Positions 41,087 through 48,641 of a stretch of DNA of 48,641 nucleotides are shown piece after piece. The notes beneath the pieces were generated by a model. The model worked only from the letters and a program-made list of their open reading frames with translations. It was not told the origin of the DNA and did not search any database. The stretch lies in assembly GCA_913060435.1 (NCBI GenBank), contig CAJXSB010000002.1:1-48641 (forward strand), read 5' to 3'. The position numbers and the translations under genes are program-made. Within the stretch, counting starts at the first letter, position 1, and each line of letters opens with the position of its first letter. This stretch comes from an uncultured Desulfococcus sp. (GTDB lineage: Bacteria; Desulfobacterota; Desulfobacteria; Desulfobacterales; Desulfococcaceae).

Positions 41087-41141
41087 CCCGGAGAACACCT
41101 CTATCCATAACTTGAACAAATCTCGAGTTGAGTATAACAAA
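41087..41141 (+). repeat. Dispersed repeat, copy B
   Basis: It begins with CCCGGAGAACACCTC, identical to 29554-29568, and continues TATCCATAACTTGAACAAA, CGAGTTGAGT and ATAACA, parallel to copy A with about three-quarters identity. It lies about 130 nt upstream of the DUF6951-like gene, so it may include its promoter. Confidence 0.6.
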
Positions 41142-41265
41142 TGTCCTGGGTGAGGACCGGGCGCGTAGCGGAGGACTTCGGCACCGGCGTTGCACTCCGA
41201 AGCGCCAATATGGAAAAGAAGTAGACGCGCTGAGAAAGCGAAGACGCTGTTTTACGGAGGACGTT

Positions 41266-41580
41266 GTGGCGAAAGCGGAAATTCATGCCGGCATCTGCGG
41301 CTTTACCACGGTGGTCGAGGCGACGATGGATGGCAAGGTCTGCATCCTGGAGATCAACAGTGATTGCGAAGCCGTTCGAAAACTGGCGCGAAACTTGAGC
41401 CAAGTGGAGCCCTTTCAGGAAATTTCATTCAGAGGGGTCATGCCCCGGACGATCGAGATGGGCATCGCCCATTGCGCCCATGCCGCCTGTCCCGTTCCGG
41501 TCGGCATTATCAAAGCCGTCGAAGTCGCAGCCCGGCTGGCGCTGCCCCAAGATGTATCCATCCGGTTGAGTCCTTCATGA
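41266..41580 (+). CDS. Small Cys-rich protein, DUF6951-like
   Basis: A GTG at 41266 with GGAGG 6 nt before it is the best start, giving 104 residues (first codons read VAKAEIHAGICGFTTVVEA, the valine being made as Met). Upstream frames lack a ribosome site. Conserved-looking cysteines are in HAGICGF, GKVCILEINSDC and GIAHCAHAACPVPVG, which suggest metal or cofactor binding. The pattern fits a small bacterial/archaeal family I recall as DUF6951. It overlaps the following ADP-ribosylglycohydrolase by 4 nt (ATGA), so the pair is coupled. No biochemical role is known to me. Confidence 0.7.
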   Translation: MAKAEIHAGICGFTTVVEATMDGKVCILEINSDCEAVRKLARNLSQVEPFQEISFRGVMPRTIEMGIAHCAHAACPVPVGIIKAVEVAARLALPQDVSIRLSPS

Positions 41581-42353
41581 TCGGCGCCATCGCAGGAGAC
41601 ATCATCGGCTCGGTCTACGAGCACCGGCCCATCAAGACCAAGGATTTCGAACTGTTCGACGACCGAAGCACCTTTACGGACGATACGGTCCTTACGGTCG
41701 CCTGCGCCGAAGCGATCCTCTCCGGTGCGCCGTATATCGATGCCGTCCGGCGTTTCGGGCGGCGCCACCCCCACGCAGGCTATGGGGGGTCGTTCCTCCG
41801 GTGGCTTTTCTCGGAAAATCCCCAGCCCTACCACAGCTGGGGGAACGGCGCCGCCATGCGGGTGAGCCCCGTGGGCTTCGCCTTTTCCACGGAGGTCGAG
41901 GTGCTGCGGGAGGCGCGGAGGACGGCGGAGATCACCCACAACCACCCTGAGGGCATCAAGGGTGCATCGGCCACGGCGCTGGCCATATTCCTCGCCAGAA
42001 CCGGGCATGGCAAGGATGCCATCCGGGAGCGCATCACCAAGGATTTTGGCTACGACCTGGAGAGGACCGTTGATGAAATCCGCCCCTCCTACTCCTTTGA
42101 CATCTCCTGCCAGGGAACCGTTCCCGAGGCGATCATCGCCTTCCTGGATGCGAGATCCTACGAGGATGCCGTCCGCAACGCAGTCTCCCTGGGCGGGGAC
42201 AGCGATACGCTTGCCTGCATCACCGGCGGCATTGCCGAGGCCTTCTACGGCGGCGTCCCGGAGGATACCGCCGCCCGGGCGCTGCGGCTGCTGACGCCGG
42301 ACCTCCGGCAGGTGGTCCAGGCATTTCAACGCCGTTATGGCCTGGAAGGCTGA
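41577..42353 (+). CDS. ADP-ribosylglycohydrolase family protein
   Basis: This 258-residue protein has the DraG/ARH fold signature. The metal-binding start is MIGAIAGDIIGSVYE, followed by FTDDT at 33-37 and the C-terminal GGDSDTLAC at 206-214, whose aspartates hold the two magnesium ions. The enzyme removes ADP-ribose from protein or nucleic acid targets, or from small molecules. It is slightly shorter than DraG (about 295). It is coupled to the Cys-rich gene by a 4-nt overlap. No nearby ADP-ribosyltransferase (DraT-like) gene is present in this window. Target unknown. Confidence 0.92.
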   Translation: MIGAIAGDIIGSVYEHRPIKTKDFELFDDRSTFTDDTVLTVACAEAILSGAPYIDAVRRFGRRHPHAGYGGSFLRWLFSENPQPYHSWGNGAAMRVSPVGFAFSTEVEVLREARRTAEITHNHPEGIKGASATALAIFLARTGHGKDAIRERITKDFGYDLERTVDEIRPSYSFDISCQGTVPEAIIAFLDARSYEDAVRNAVSLGGDSDTLACITGGIAEAFYGGVPEDTAARALRLLTPDLRQVVQAFQRRYGLEG

Positions 42354-42376
42354 GAATGTGATAGAGGAGGCAGAGG

Positions 42377-42496
42377 ATGAAAAAGAAATGCGTTTCATCA
42401 GTTGTATTGGCTGCGGTACTGGTCCTTGCATCTCTTGCGTCGTTTTTGTTTGGTGAAACCACCCTTCCCGAAAAGAAGCAGACCTCCATCTTTTAA
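42377..42496 (+). CDS. Predicted 39-residue membrane peptide
   Basis: ATG at 42377 follows GAGGAGG at good spacing and encodes 39 residues: a KKK start, a hydrophobic helix at residues 6-25 (VSSVVLAAVLVLASLASFLF) and a polar tail ending QTSIF. It could be a small inner-membrane protein or a cleaved signal-like peptide. It is 24 nt after the ADP-ribosylglycohydrolase and 26 nt before the MttB-family gene. Its ribosome site is as good as that of any neighbour, which is why I call it a gene. No family recognised. Confidence 0.55.
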   Translation: MKKKCVSSVVLAAVLVLASLASFLFGETTLPEKKQTSIF

Positions 42497-42522
42497 CATC
42501 ATGCTCCTGGAGGATATGGTTG

Positions 42523-43941
42523 ATGACGGACCGTATGCAGATGTTTCAGAAACACGAGCTCGACCTGATCAATGACGCCTCCATGGAGATCCTGGGGCGG
42601 ATCGGGGTAAGGTTCCATTCCGAGGGGGCATTGGCGGTGTTTCAGCAGCATGGATTCCGACAGGACGGCAAGAGCGTCTTCTTTACGGAAAAGGATGTTC
42701 AAAGCGCCCTGGAGAGCGCGCCGGCACGGTTTCGGATTCGGGCCCGGAATCCCGCAAAGGACGTCTCCATCGGCGGTGACGATTTCGTTCTTCTGCCCAC
42801 CGGCGGGGCTCCCAATGTCGCTGCGAGCAGCGGAGAGCAGCGGCCGGCCACCCTCGAGGACTACCATACCTGCTGCAGGCTGGTGCAAACATCGGATCAA
42901 CTGGACATGAACGGCTGCCTGATGGTCCAGCCGACGGACCTTCCGCCGGGAACGGCCCATCTGGACATGCTTTTCGCCAACATGGTGATGTGCGACAAGG
43001 CCTATGTCGGCCCCGCCATGTTCCGAGCAGCAGCCGTCGACGCCCTGGAGATGGCCGCCATTGCCTGGGGCGGACCGGAGCGCCTCAAGGAAGCGCCGGT
43101 CATGGCCGCCATTGTGAGTGCAACCTCGCCGCTGCAGTATCCTGCAGACGAGGCGGACGCCATTATCGAGATGGCCCGCGCCGGGCAGGCCGTGGTGATC
43201 ACGGACCTGGTCATGGCCGGCACCAGCGGCCCCATCGCTTTGCCGGGCCTCCTGGCCTTGGCCAACGCCGAGATCCTGGCGGGCATCGTTCTCGCGCAGC
43301 TGGCAGGTCCGGGGGCCCCGGTGGTATATGGATCCGTCTCCGCGCCGGCGGATATGCGGACCGTCACCTCGGCGGTGGGGGCGCCGGAGGCGGTGGTGCT
43401 CGCATCCGCCGTCATCCAGCTGGCCCAGCACTACGGGCTGCCGTGCCGGACCGGCGGCATGATCACCAACGCCCACTGCCCCGATGCCCAGGCCGCGGCG
43501 GAAGGAACGCTGATGATGAGCACGGCGCTGAGAAACGGCGCCAACTTCATCTTTCACGCCTGCGGCCAGCTGGGCTCCTACATCTCCATGAGCTTCGAAA
43601 AATGGCTCATCGACGAGGAGGTCTGCCGGACGCTCCGCCGTGTCCTGACCAGCATGCAGATCACCGTCGAATCGATTGACATCGAAACCATCAACAGCGT
43701 CGGCATCGATGGCAGCTATCTGCGGCACCCCACGACATTCAAACACTGCCGCGAGCTCTATCAGCCGGTCATCTTTACCCGGCGCGACTACCCCGGATGG
43801 CGGAAAAAGGGCGCCTTCCGGGCGGAGGAACAGGCCGCCAGAGCACTTGCCGACCGCCTGTCCCAGTATACCAGACCTCCCATCGACGAAGGGCTTTCAG
43901 AGGCGCTGGCGGACTTTGTCCGCCGGCGTAAACGGGGATGA
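42523..43941 (+). CDS. MttB-family corrinoid methyltransferase, non-pyrrolysine
   Basis: This 472-residue protein (TTG at 42520 is an alternative start) belongs to the trimethylamine methyltransferase superfamily (PF06253). There is no internal TAG, so it lacks pyrrolysine and is like the quaternary-amine enzymes MtgB, MtcB and MtpB. It has the TIM-barrel pattern RIGVRFHSEGALAVFQQHGF, MAGTSGPIALPG and FHACGQLGSYISMSFEKW. Members move a methyl group from glycine betaine, carnitine or a similar compound to a corrinoid protein. No corrinoid protein (MtgC-like) or MtgA gene lies in the window, so partners are elsewhere. The following gene is an ABM monooxygenase-like protein, 79 nt away. Confidence 0.9.
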   Translation: MTDRMQMFQKHELDLINDASMEILGRIGVRFHSEGALAVFQQHGFRQDGKSVFFTEKDVQSALESAPARFRIRARNPAKDVSIGGDDFVLLPTGGAPNVAASSGEQRPATLEDYHTCCRLVQTSDQLDMNGCLMVQPTDLPPGTAHLDMLFANMVMCDKAYVGPAMFRAAAVDALEMAAIAWGGPERLKEAPVMAAIVSATSPLQYPADEADAIIEMARAGQAVVITDLVMAGTSGPIALPGLLALANAEILAGIVLAQLAGPGAPVVYGSVSAPADMRTVTSAVGAPEAVVLASAVIQLAQHYGLPCRTGGMITNAHCPDAQAAAEGTLMMSTALRNGANFIFHACGQLGSYISMSFEKWLIDEEVCRTLRRVLTSMQITVESIDIETINSVGIDGSYLRHPTTFKHCRELYQPVIFTRRDYPGWRKKGAFRAEEQAARALADRLSQYTRPPIDEGLSEALADFVRRRKRG

Positions 43942-44020
43942 CGGCACGGACTCCCGGATCCGGCACCGCAACGAGGGGGACGTGCTGCAATAAACAACCA
44001 TTCCACCAAAGGAGGCAACC

Positions 44021-44335
44021 ATGGCCGTCACTGTGATGATCCGTCGAAACTTTGCCGAAAAGGAAAAGGCTGCAGAACTCGCACCGCTGATCGTCAAGCT
44101 CCGGTCGCTCGCGACGGTGCAGCCCGGCTACATCACCGGGCAGACCTTCCGCTGCATCGACGCGCCCGGCGAGTACGTGGTCCTCAGCACCTGGAACAGC
44201 GCCGAGGAGTGGGAGCGCTGGCGGAGCAGCGACGCGCGCCGCCAGATCCAGGAGCGGATCGACGACCTCCTGGGTGAAAAAACAGAATATATCCTCTATG
44301 AGCCCCTGGTCGGGGGCATTATTCCGAAAGCCTGA
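44021..44335 (+). CDS. Antibiotic biosynthesis monooxygenase (ABM) domain protein
   Basis: This 104-residue protein has the ABM fold (dimeric alpha-beta barrel): AVTVMIRRNFAEKEKA, then QPGYITGQTFRC, the EYVVLSTWNSAEEWERWRSS signature and IDDLLGEKTEYILYEPL. A strong AAAGGAGG precedes the ATG. ABM proteins include heme-degrading and quinone or antibiotic monooxygenases, and many small members have no known activity. It follows the MttB-family gene and may share its transcript. A catalytic role cannot be told from the sequence. Confidence 0.85.
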   Translation: MAVTVMIRRNFAEKEKAAELAPLIVKLRSLATVQPGYITGQTFRCIDAPGEYVVLSTWNSAEEWERWRSSDARRQIQERIDDLLGEKTEYILYEPLVGGIIPKA

Positions 44336-44398
44336 GTCGCTTGCCCCGGTCCCCCAGCGGATGATCCCGGACATCCCCACGTATACATCGGTTCGGGA

Positions 44399-47300
44399 TC
44401 ACAGGAGATTTCGCCGGAGCCATGCCGAGAGGTTGGCCCAGAGCAGCCTGGCCGCGAAATCCTTGGGGATTTCCACGATATCTTCGGCCTGGGGTGCGGG
44501 GCGGAATCGGATCTCGGCCGGCGGCGTGGCAGGACTTCCGTCCGGATGGAGGGCCTCGACGGTGGCGATATAATCCCTGTCGAATTCCGTAAACCGGGAT
44601 GTGTCGACAAAAGCGGTCCTCCCCACCACCGTGACCGTCTTCTCCGCTGATTCGTGCGGCGCGCCGTACCGGATGCGGTACTCCGTATCGGGGCCTCCTA
44701 CGGCCTCCCAGTGAAACAGGATGCCGTTTTGGTAGTTGAGCGCCATGAAGCCTGCCGGCGGCAGGGGGCCGATGCCGGTTTTGTCGGGTGCGGGCGGCCT
44801 GGCCTGGTTTGCGCCGATGGTGATGGGCCGCCGGGCAAAGGCGATCAGGTCCTTTTTGGGGCCGTCCGGAATGGCGTTGCCGTCAAAGAAGGAGACCATC
44901 AGCTCGAACCGGTCGCGGTAGCCGTTGTAGGTCGGGGCGGCGCTCCGAAGCTGCGGGGCCGACAGGAGGACGGCTTCGTACCCCAGGCGGTTGCCGCGGG
45001 TGGGCGGCGTCAGCTGCTCTCCGTCATAGGTGCCGAAGGGGTTGGCGCGGATGGTGAATTCACCGGTCCCGGGCAGGTGCGTCATGGTGAACGGGCAGAA
45101 GGCGAAATTGGCGTTCACCCGCGGGTTCATGGCCACGGCCATACCGCGTCCGCCCGTGGTCACCCCGGCATAGGCGGCGGTGATGTGGTTGTTGATGCTG
45201 GCCACGTCCAGGTTCTTGGACGAATGGCGGTAATAGTCGACCGGGTAGGCGGACTCCTGGCCGAGGTAGTTGCGCTTGTGGATGAGAAAGGGCTCCGTTT
45301 TCCGGGCCCGGGCCAGGAACCGGAGCTCCACCGGTGCGACGGCTTCCCAACCGTCGTCGATCTTCCGGGCGAGCATCGGCTTCTTTTCGTGAATCACCTG
45401 GCGGCGATAGGTGTCCGGATACTGGACCTCCCCCTCGATGAACAGGTAGGGAACGCCTTCCAGCAGCCGCAGCCGGTAGTCGACCCATCCTGGTGCACGA
45501 GCAGCCTCCGGCGGTCCCTCCCAGGGGCCGTGGATCCGGACCGCCGCCAGCCCGTCCCTCCCGTCCGCCGCAACGTCCACCCTGAGACGATCGGGGCTCA
45601 GGCGACGGCCACGATAGACGATGTACGGCAGCAGGCTCCCGGCATCGAGCTGGGCCGCGCTGTTCTGGACAACCCCGGTGACGCGGCCCTCGGGGCTGAA
45701 ATTCACGGTGATGAACCCATTGCGGAGGGTGCGGCGGTCGGCGAACACCGGTCGGTTGGCCTCCAGCGGCCCTCCCGGGATGTCCGCCCGAACAAACAGG
45801 AAGTAGACGCCGGCAGGCATCTGATGGCTGCGGGATATTCGGAGGGTCACGTCGGCCCCCGGTCCATCCGGGGATTGGCTCCTTCCGGCCACGGCGGCGG
45901 GGATGGTGCGCCCCTTTCCATCGGCAATGAGATAGCGGGCCCCGCGGGGCGCTCCGTCCGGCAGGGTGAAGGAGAGGAGGCGCTCGGCGCCGTCCGTGCC
46001 GTCGTCCCCCAGGTGCAGAAAGGTCTCGACCCGGCGGCCCCGGCCCGGCGGCATGGCAGGGGGGGCTGCCGACGCGATGAGGGCGTCGGCCAGGACGGCG
46101 GCCTGCGTCTCGATCGCTTCGGTGCATCGGTCGAGGCGTGTCAACAGGGCATCCATGGCCTGCTCCCGTGCCCGGGTCAGGAAGGGGGCGGCCAGCCCGA
46201 AATGGGTCGTGGACAATGCCCGGAGGCGGGTCTCGAAGGATGTTTCCAGAAGCGCCCTGAAGCCCGGCGGCAGCGCATCCGCTCCAGCGGCGGCAGAAAC
46301 TGCGGCGGCCATCCGGTGGGCTCGGCGATTGCGGACGATCCGCGTCCAGTAGTCGGATGCGTAGGCCTTCTCCGCCCATGAATGGTAGCCGTGGAAGCTG
46401 CCGTCCGCCGTGTCCTGGCTGAAATGGACCGTTCCCGCCGGCGGATGGTTCGCCAGGTAGCTGCTGACGTTGCTGAAGGAGACGTAGTCCAGATCGGCCA
46501 CCGAATCGACAACCTGTCGGATGCCGCCGGTGTTGGGCAGCCACTGGAGATGCGGGGGGAGGTCCGCGCCGAACCAGAACTCGGCGTCGGCGTCGAAATT
46601 GACAAATATGAGGACATCCCGGTCGATGCTGCCTTCGATCTGGCGCTGGTGAAGCGATTCCGCCCAGTTTCGGAGGCTGACGTGCTCCACCAGGTCGCCG
46701 GCATGGTAGGTAGGGAGGATGACGATCTCCTCCCCGCTGTCGGGGTTCTGATAGCGGACCGGGTTGTGGGCCTCCGTGGGGGAGAGTTCGCGGGAGAAGA
46801 GCCGGAATCCGTCAAAGGGGGTGGCGCTGTAGTAGAGGGAGACATACTCGATCCCCGATGCCCGGTATCGCTCGAAATGGCCGGGCGTGGTCATCATCTC
46901 CTGGGGGCGCACCACCGGGGCGACGCGGTCGAAGAGGTCGCGGGCGCCGCTGCCGGCACTGTTGGAGATCGACCGCTCCACGGATGCCGTGAATTCGTCA
47001 TGGTCCATGGCGGAGACCAGGCCGTTGTTGTAGGACATCAGGATGACATCATCCTTGTTTTCCGTAACCCGGCGCTGTACATCCCGGATGATGTCCGGGG
47101 CGCGGGCGGGGAGGATCTCCTGGAGGGAGAAAAGGCTGTCAAAATCCCAGACCGCGCTGACCGGTACACCCTGTTGATTGAAGTCATCCAGCTCCCGGAT
47201 GATGTGGCGAATGACCCGGATGTCCTGACCGAAGCCGTTTTCGTCGTTGGTGTCGCCGCGGAAAGAGTGGTAAAGATTGACATGAAATCCAAATGCGATG

Positions 47301-47431
47301 TGGACTTTGTGGGGTGTTCCAGCGGCCGAAAACGGATACCGGGAGACGCTGGGCGGCCAAAAGATCCAGATGCCGACAATAAAAAGGAACAGGAATACCG
47401 GTTTTTTCAGCAGGGGATCGTGTCTGCTCAT
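44399..47431 (-). CDS. Large membrane-anchored GH38/57-like glycoside hydrolase protein
   Basis: This 1010-residue protein begins with a signal anchor (residues 9-27, PVFLFLFIVGIWIFW). The next 300 residues resemble the catalytic barrel of GH38/GH57-type enzymes, with FGFHVNLYHSFRGDTNDENG, HAGDLVEH and DGSFHGYHSWAEKAY. The middle (about 400-850) has beta-sandwich-like sequence as in mannosidase C-terminal domains, and a fibronectin type III-like segment lies at about 900-985. The protein is probably attached to the outer face of the inner membrane and acts on an oligosaccharide or glycolipid. The family call is tentative because the catalytic aspartates could not be aligned with certainty. 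It diverges from the lipid-kinase gene. Confidence 0.55.
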   Translation of the reverse strand: MSRHDPLLKKPVFLFLFIVGIWIFWPPSVSRYPFSAAGTPHKVHIAFGFHVNLYHSFRGDTNDENGFGQDIRVIRHIIRELDDFNQQGVPVSAVWDFDSLFSLQEILPARAPDIIRDVQRRVTENKDDVILMSYNNGLVSAMDHDEFTASVERSISNSAGSGARDLFDRVAPVVRPQEMMTTPGHFERYRASGIEYVSLYYSATPFDGFRLFSRELSPTEAHNPVRYQNPDSGEEIVILPTYHAGDLVEHVSLRNWAESLHQRQIEGSIDRDVLIFVNFDADAEFWFGADLPPHLQWLPNTGGIRQVVDSVADLDYVSFSNVSSYLANHPPAGTVHFSQDTADGSFHGYHSWAEKAYASDYWTRIVRNRRAHRMAAAVSAAAGADALPPGFRALLETSFETRLRALSTTHFGLAAPFLTRAREQAMDALLTRLDRCTEAIETQAAVLADALIASAAPPAMPPGRGRRVETFLHLGDDGTDGAERLLSFTLPDGAPRGARYLIADGKGRTIPAAVAGRSQSPDGPGADVTLRISRSHQMPAGVYFLFVRADIPGGPLEANRPVFADRRTLRNGFITVNFSPEGRVTGVVQNSAAQLDAGSLLPYIVYRGRRLSPDRLRVDVAADGRDGLAAVRIHGPWEGPPEAARAPGWVDYRLRLLEGVPYLFIEGEVQYPDTYRRQVIHEKKPMLARKIDDGWEAVAPVELRFLARARKTEPFLIHKRNYLGQESAYPVDYYRHSSKNLDVASINNHITAAYAGVTTGGRGMAVAMNPRVNANFAFCPFTMTHLPGTGEFTIRANPFGTYDGEQLTPPTRGNRLGYEAVLLSAPQLRSAAPTYNGYRDRFELMVSFFDGNAIPDGPKKDLIAFARRPITIGANQARPPAPDKTGIGPLPPAGFMALNYQNGILFHWEAVGGPDTEYRIRYGAPHESAEKTVTVVGRTAFVDTSRFTEFDRDYIATVEALHPDGSPATPPAEIRFRPAPQAEDIVEIPKDFAARLLWANLSAWLRRNLL

Positions 47432-47575
47432 GGGAAGCGCTCCGGGTTGTTTCTGTACAAAAAATGCAACAATATTTTAACAGGATTCTAACGCTAATCT
47501 AACAATAATTTTGTTCAGAATCAATGAAAAATTCGATTCAACAAGATCGTTGCGGGTAATCAGGGGAGGAGGGGG

Positions 47576-48454
47576 ATGGGATCGAGACTGCGGTATGGCA
47601 TCATCGCCAATCCGGCGTCCGGGACCCTGCCCAGGAACCGGCGGCATGCCCTGCTGAAGGGGGCCGCGGCCATTCTGCGGGCCGGGATCCACGGGCTGGA
47701 CACGGCTTCGGCCTCAGAGCTGGTGCAGTGCGCCCGGGAGCAGTCCGAGCGGTGCGATGTGCTGGTGGTGGCCGGGGGGGACGGCACGATGTCGGCGGTG
47801 ATCAATGCCGTCGACCCGGCTGCAGCGGTGCTGGCGTTTCTGCCCTTTGGCACGGGCAACGCCCTTACCCATGCCCTCCATTATCGCGGAGGGCCGCTGG
47901 AGATCGCCTCCCGGATCCGCCGCGGCCGGGTGCATACCTGCGACCTCATCGACTGTGACGGCAGGAAAAAATCGTTCATGGCCTCCCTGGGCGTCGACGG
48001 GACGGCCATCCAACTCTACGAAGGGTATCGGTCCCGGGGCTGCCGGGGCCTTGCGGCGCACCTGCGGGCCGGCCGCAGGGCCCTCTTCGGGGAATACCGG
48101 CCGGCCGGCGCCCGCATCGACATCGACGGCGATATCCGGCAGGTCCGGCGGCTGATGAGTCTGATGGTGGTCAAACAGCCCTTTTTCGGCATGGGCCTCA
48201 AGGCCGTCCCCCGGGCCCGTTGGGATGATGCGAGGCTCCATTCCGTGGCTATCGCCGCCGGGCTGCCCCGGGTCCTGGCAGGGCTCGCCACCGGGTTTAC
48301 GGTCGGCAACCAGGTGGGGGAGTACCGATGCGGAGAGCGCCTGGTGGTGCAGCTCTCCGCCCCCCTCACGATCCAGGTCGACGGCGAACTGGGGTGGACC
48401 AGCGACCGGTTCGCCTTTGCCGTGATGCCTGGAGCGCTAAAGCTGAAGTATTGA
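47576..48454 (+). CDS. Diacylglycerol kinase-family lipid kinase
   Basis: This 292-residue protein has the DAGK_cat/YegS fold. Motifs are NPASG at 12-16, the nucleotide-binding GGDGT at 67-71 and PFGTGNAL at 90-97, followed by a C-terminal domain with VGNQVGEYRCGERL and IQVDGELG. It phosphorylates a lipid such as diacylglycerol or a sphingoid/ceramide-type lipid using ATP. GGGGAGGAGG lies before the ATG. It is divergent from the GH38-like gene; a polysaccharide or lipid-linked role for both is possible but unproven. Confidence 0.92.
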   Translation: MGSRLRYGIIANPASGTLPRNRRHALLKGAAAILRAGIHGLDTASASELVQCAREQSERCDVLVVAGGDGTMSAVINAVDPAAAVLAFLPFGTGNALTHALHYRGGPLEIASRIRRGRVHTCDLIDCDGRKKSFMASLGVDGTAIQLYEGYRSRGCRGLAAHLRAGRRALFGEYRPAGARIDIDGDIRQVRRLMSLMVVKQPFFGMGLKAVPRARWDDARLHSVAIAAGLPRVLAGLATGFTVGNQVGEYRCGERLVVQLSAPLTIQVDGELGWTSDRFAFAVMPGALKLKY

Positions 48455-48507
48455 ATCCTGCACCTGCGATGATCGGTTTGCGAACGATGGGGCTGGATGG
48501 CCGGCGG

Positions 48508-48641
48508 TCAGATATGCTTGGCCTTGGCGATCATCCGGTCGAACTTTTCGACCTCCACGACCGGGGAGGTCGTAAAGGTGATCCCGGTCAGCCGGTTCAG
48601 GTCGACGGAAGCGGAGAGGGCTTGTTCCATGTCCGGAAAAT
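48508..48641 (-). CDS. Partial CDS, C-terminal end of an unrecognised protein
   Basis: A minus-strand frame enters from the right edge and ends with TGA at 48510-48508, giving the last 43 residues (FPDMEQALSASVDLNRLTG, then TFTTSPVVEVEKFDRMIAKA). It has good coding character and an alternating pattern of a conserved domain end. I cannot name the family from this fragment. It is convergent with the lipid kinase gene. Confidence 0.55.
   Translation of the reverse strand, partial: FPDMEQALSASVDLNRLTGITFTTSPVVEVEKFDRMIAKAKHI

Noticed and set aside
41128-41265. Longer version of the Cys-rich protein starting at 41128
   Set aside because: It would begin with TTG in the dispersed repeat, with no ribosome site; the GTG at 41266 has GGAGG before it and starts at the recognisable domain.
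42520-43941. Possible pyrrolysine-containing MttB
   Set aside because: No in-frame TAG is present; the coding frame is continuous, so it is a non-pyrrolysine member.

Overview
The window is about 48.6 kb of GC-rich bacterial DNA, densely packed with genes. It most resembles an anaerobic deltaproteobacterium (Desulfobacterota, perhaps Desulfobacterales). The hints are a probable selenoprotein, a non-pyrrolysine MttB-family methyltransferase, a fused GlcD/GlcF-type oxidoreductase and a DUF6951-like small protein. There is no rRNA, tRNA, CRISPR array or intact transposon that I can see, and the host assignment is inference.

Layout. (1) 1-4322, minus strand: the start of a contractile injection system operon, running sheath, tube, T4-type baseplate protein and a proline-rich protein cut by the window edge. 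(2) 4704-10465, minus strand: a tripartite RND efflux operon with a promoter and an operator-like repeat array upstream. (3) 10841-14346: a CI/LexA-like repressor with two matching palindromes, a small protein, a secreted SH3 protein, DNA polymerase IV and a cold-shock-like protein. (4) 14875-21625, plus strand: a FAD oxidoreductase overlapping a DsbA/FrnE-like protein whose frame crosses an in-frame TGA at the first active-site cysteine (U-P-W-C). Then come an FCD regulator, shikimate kinase, type II dehydroquinase and a FAD/Fe-S oxidoreductase. (5) 21652-24312: KhpA, a MocR-type regulator and a divergent DUF2917 protein.

(6) 24575-28896, plus strand: a tightly coupled four-gene module of coiled-coil protein, membrane-spanning OmpA-domain protein, Ras-like GTPase and sigma-54 activator. 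(7) 29133-31635: a short Ig-like secreted protein that looks truncated, a hairpin-rich 613-base non-coding stretch, an MscS channel and a degenerate GGDEF-like protein. (8) 31767-39764, minus strand: five co-directional genes (SLC12-like transporter, methyltransferase, ATP-grasp-like ligase, DUF885 putative peptidase, FAD amine-oxidase-like enzyme), a candidate undescribed small-molecule or peptide-modifying pathway. (9) 40001-48641: FKBP isomerase, YciH, a DUF6951-like/ADP-ribosylglycohydrolase pair, a 39-residue membrane peptide with an MttB-family enzyme, an ABM protein, a large membrane-anchored GH38-like protein, a lipid kinase and a partial gene.

The strongest candidates for new biology are the selenocysteine-containing DsbA-like protein, the GTPase-OmpA module and the five-gene ATP-grasp/DUF885 cluster. 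Three copies of a short degenerate dispersed repeat and the paired repressor operators are also not explained by ordinary gene content. Functional calls rest on motif and family recognition by eye; no database search was run.
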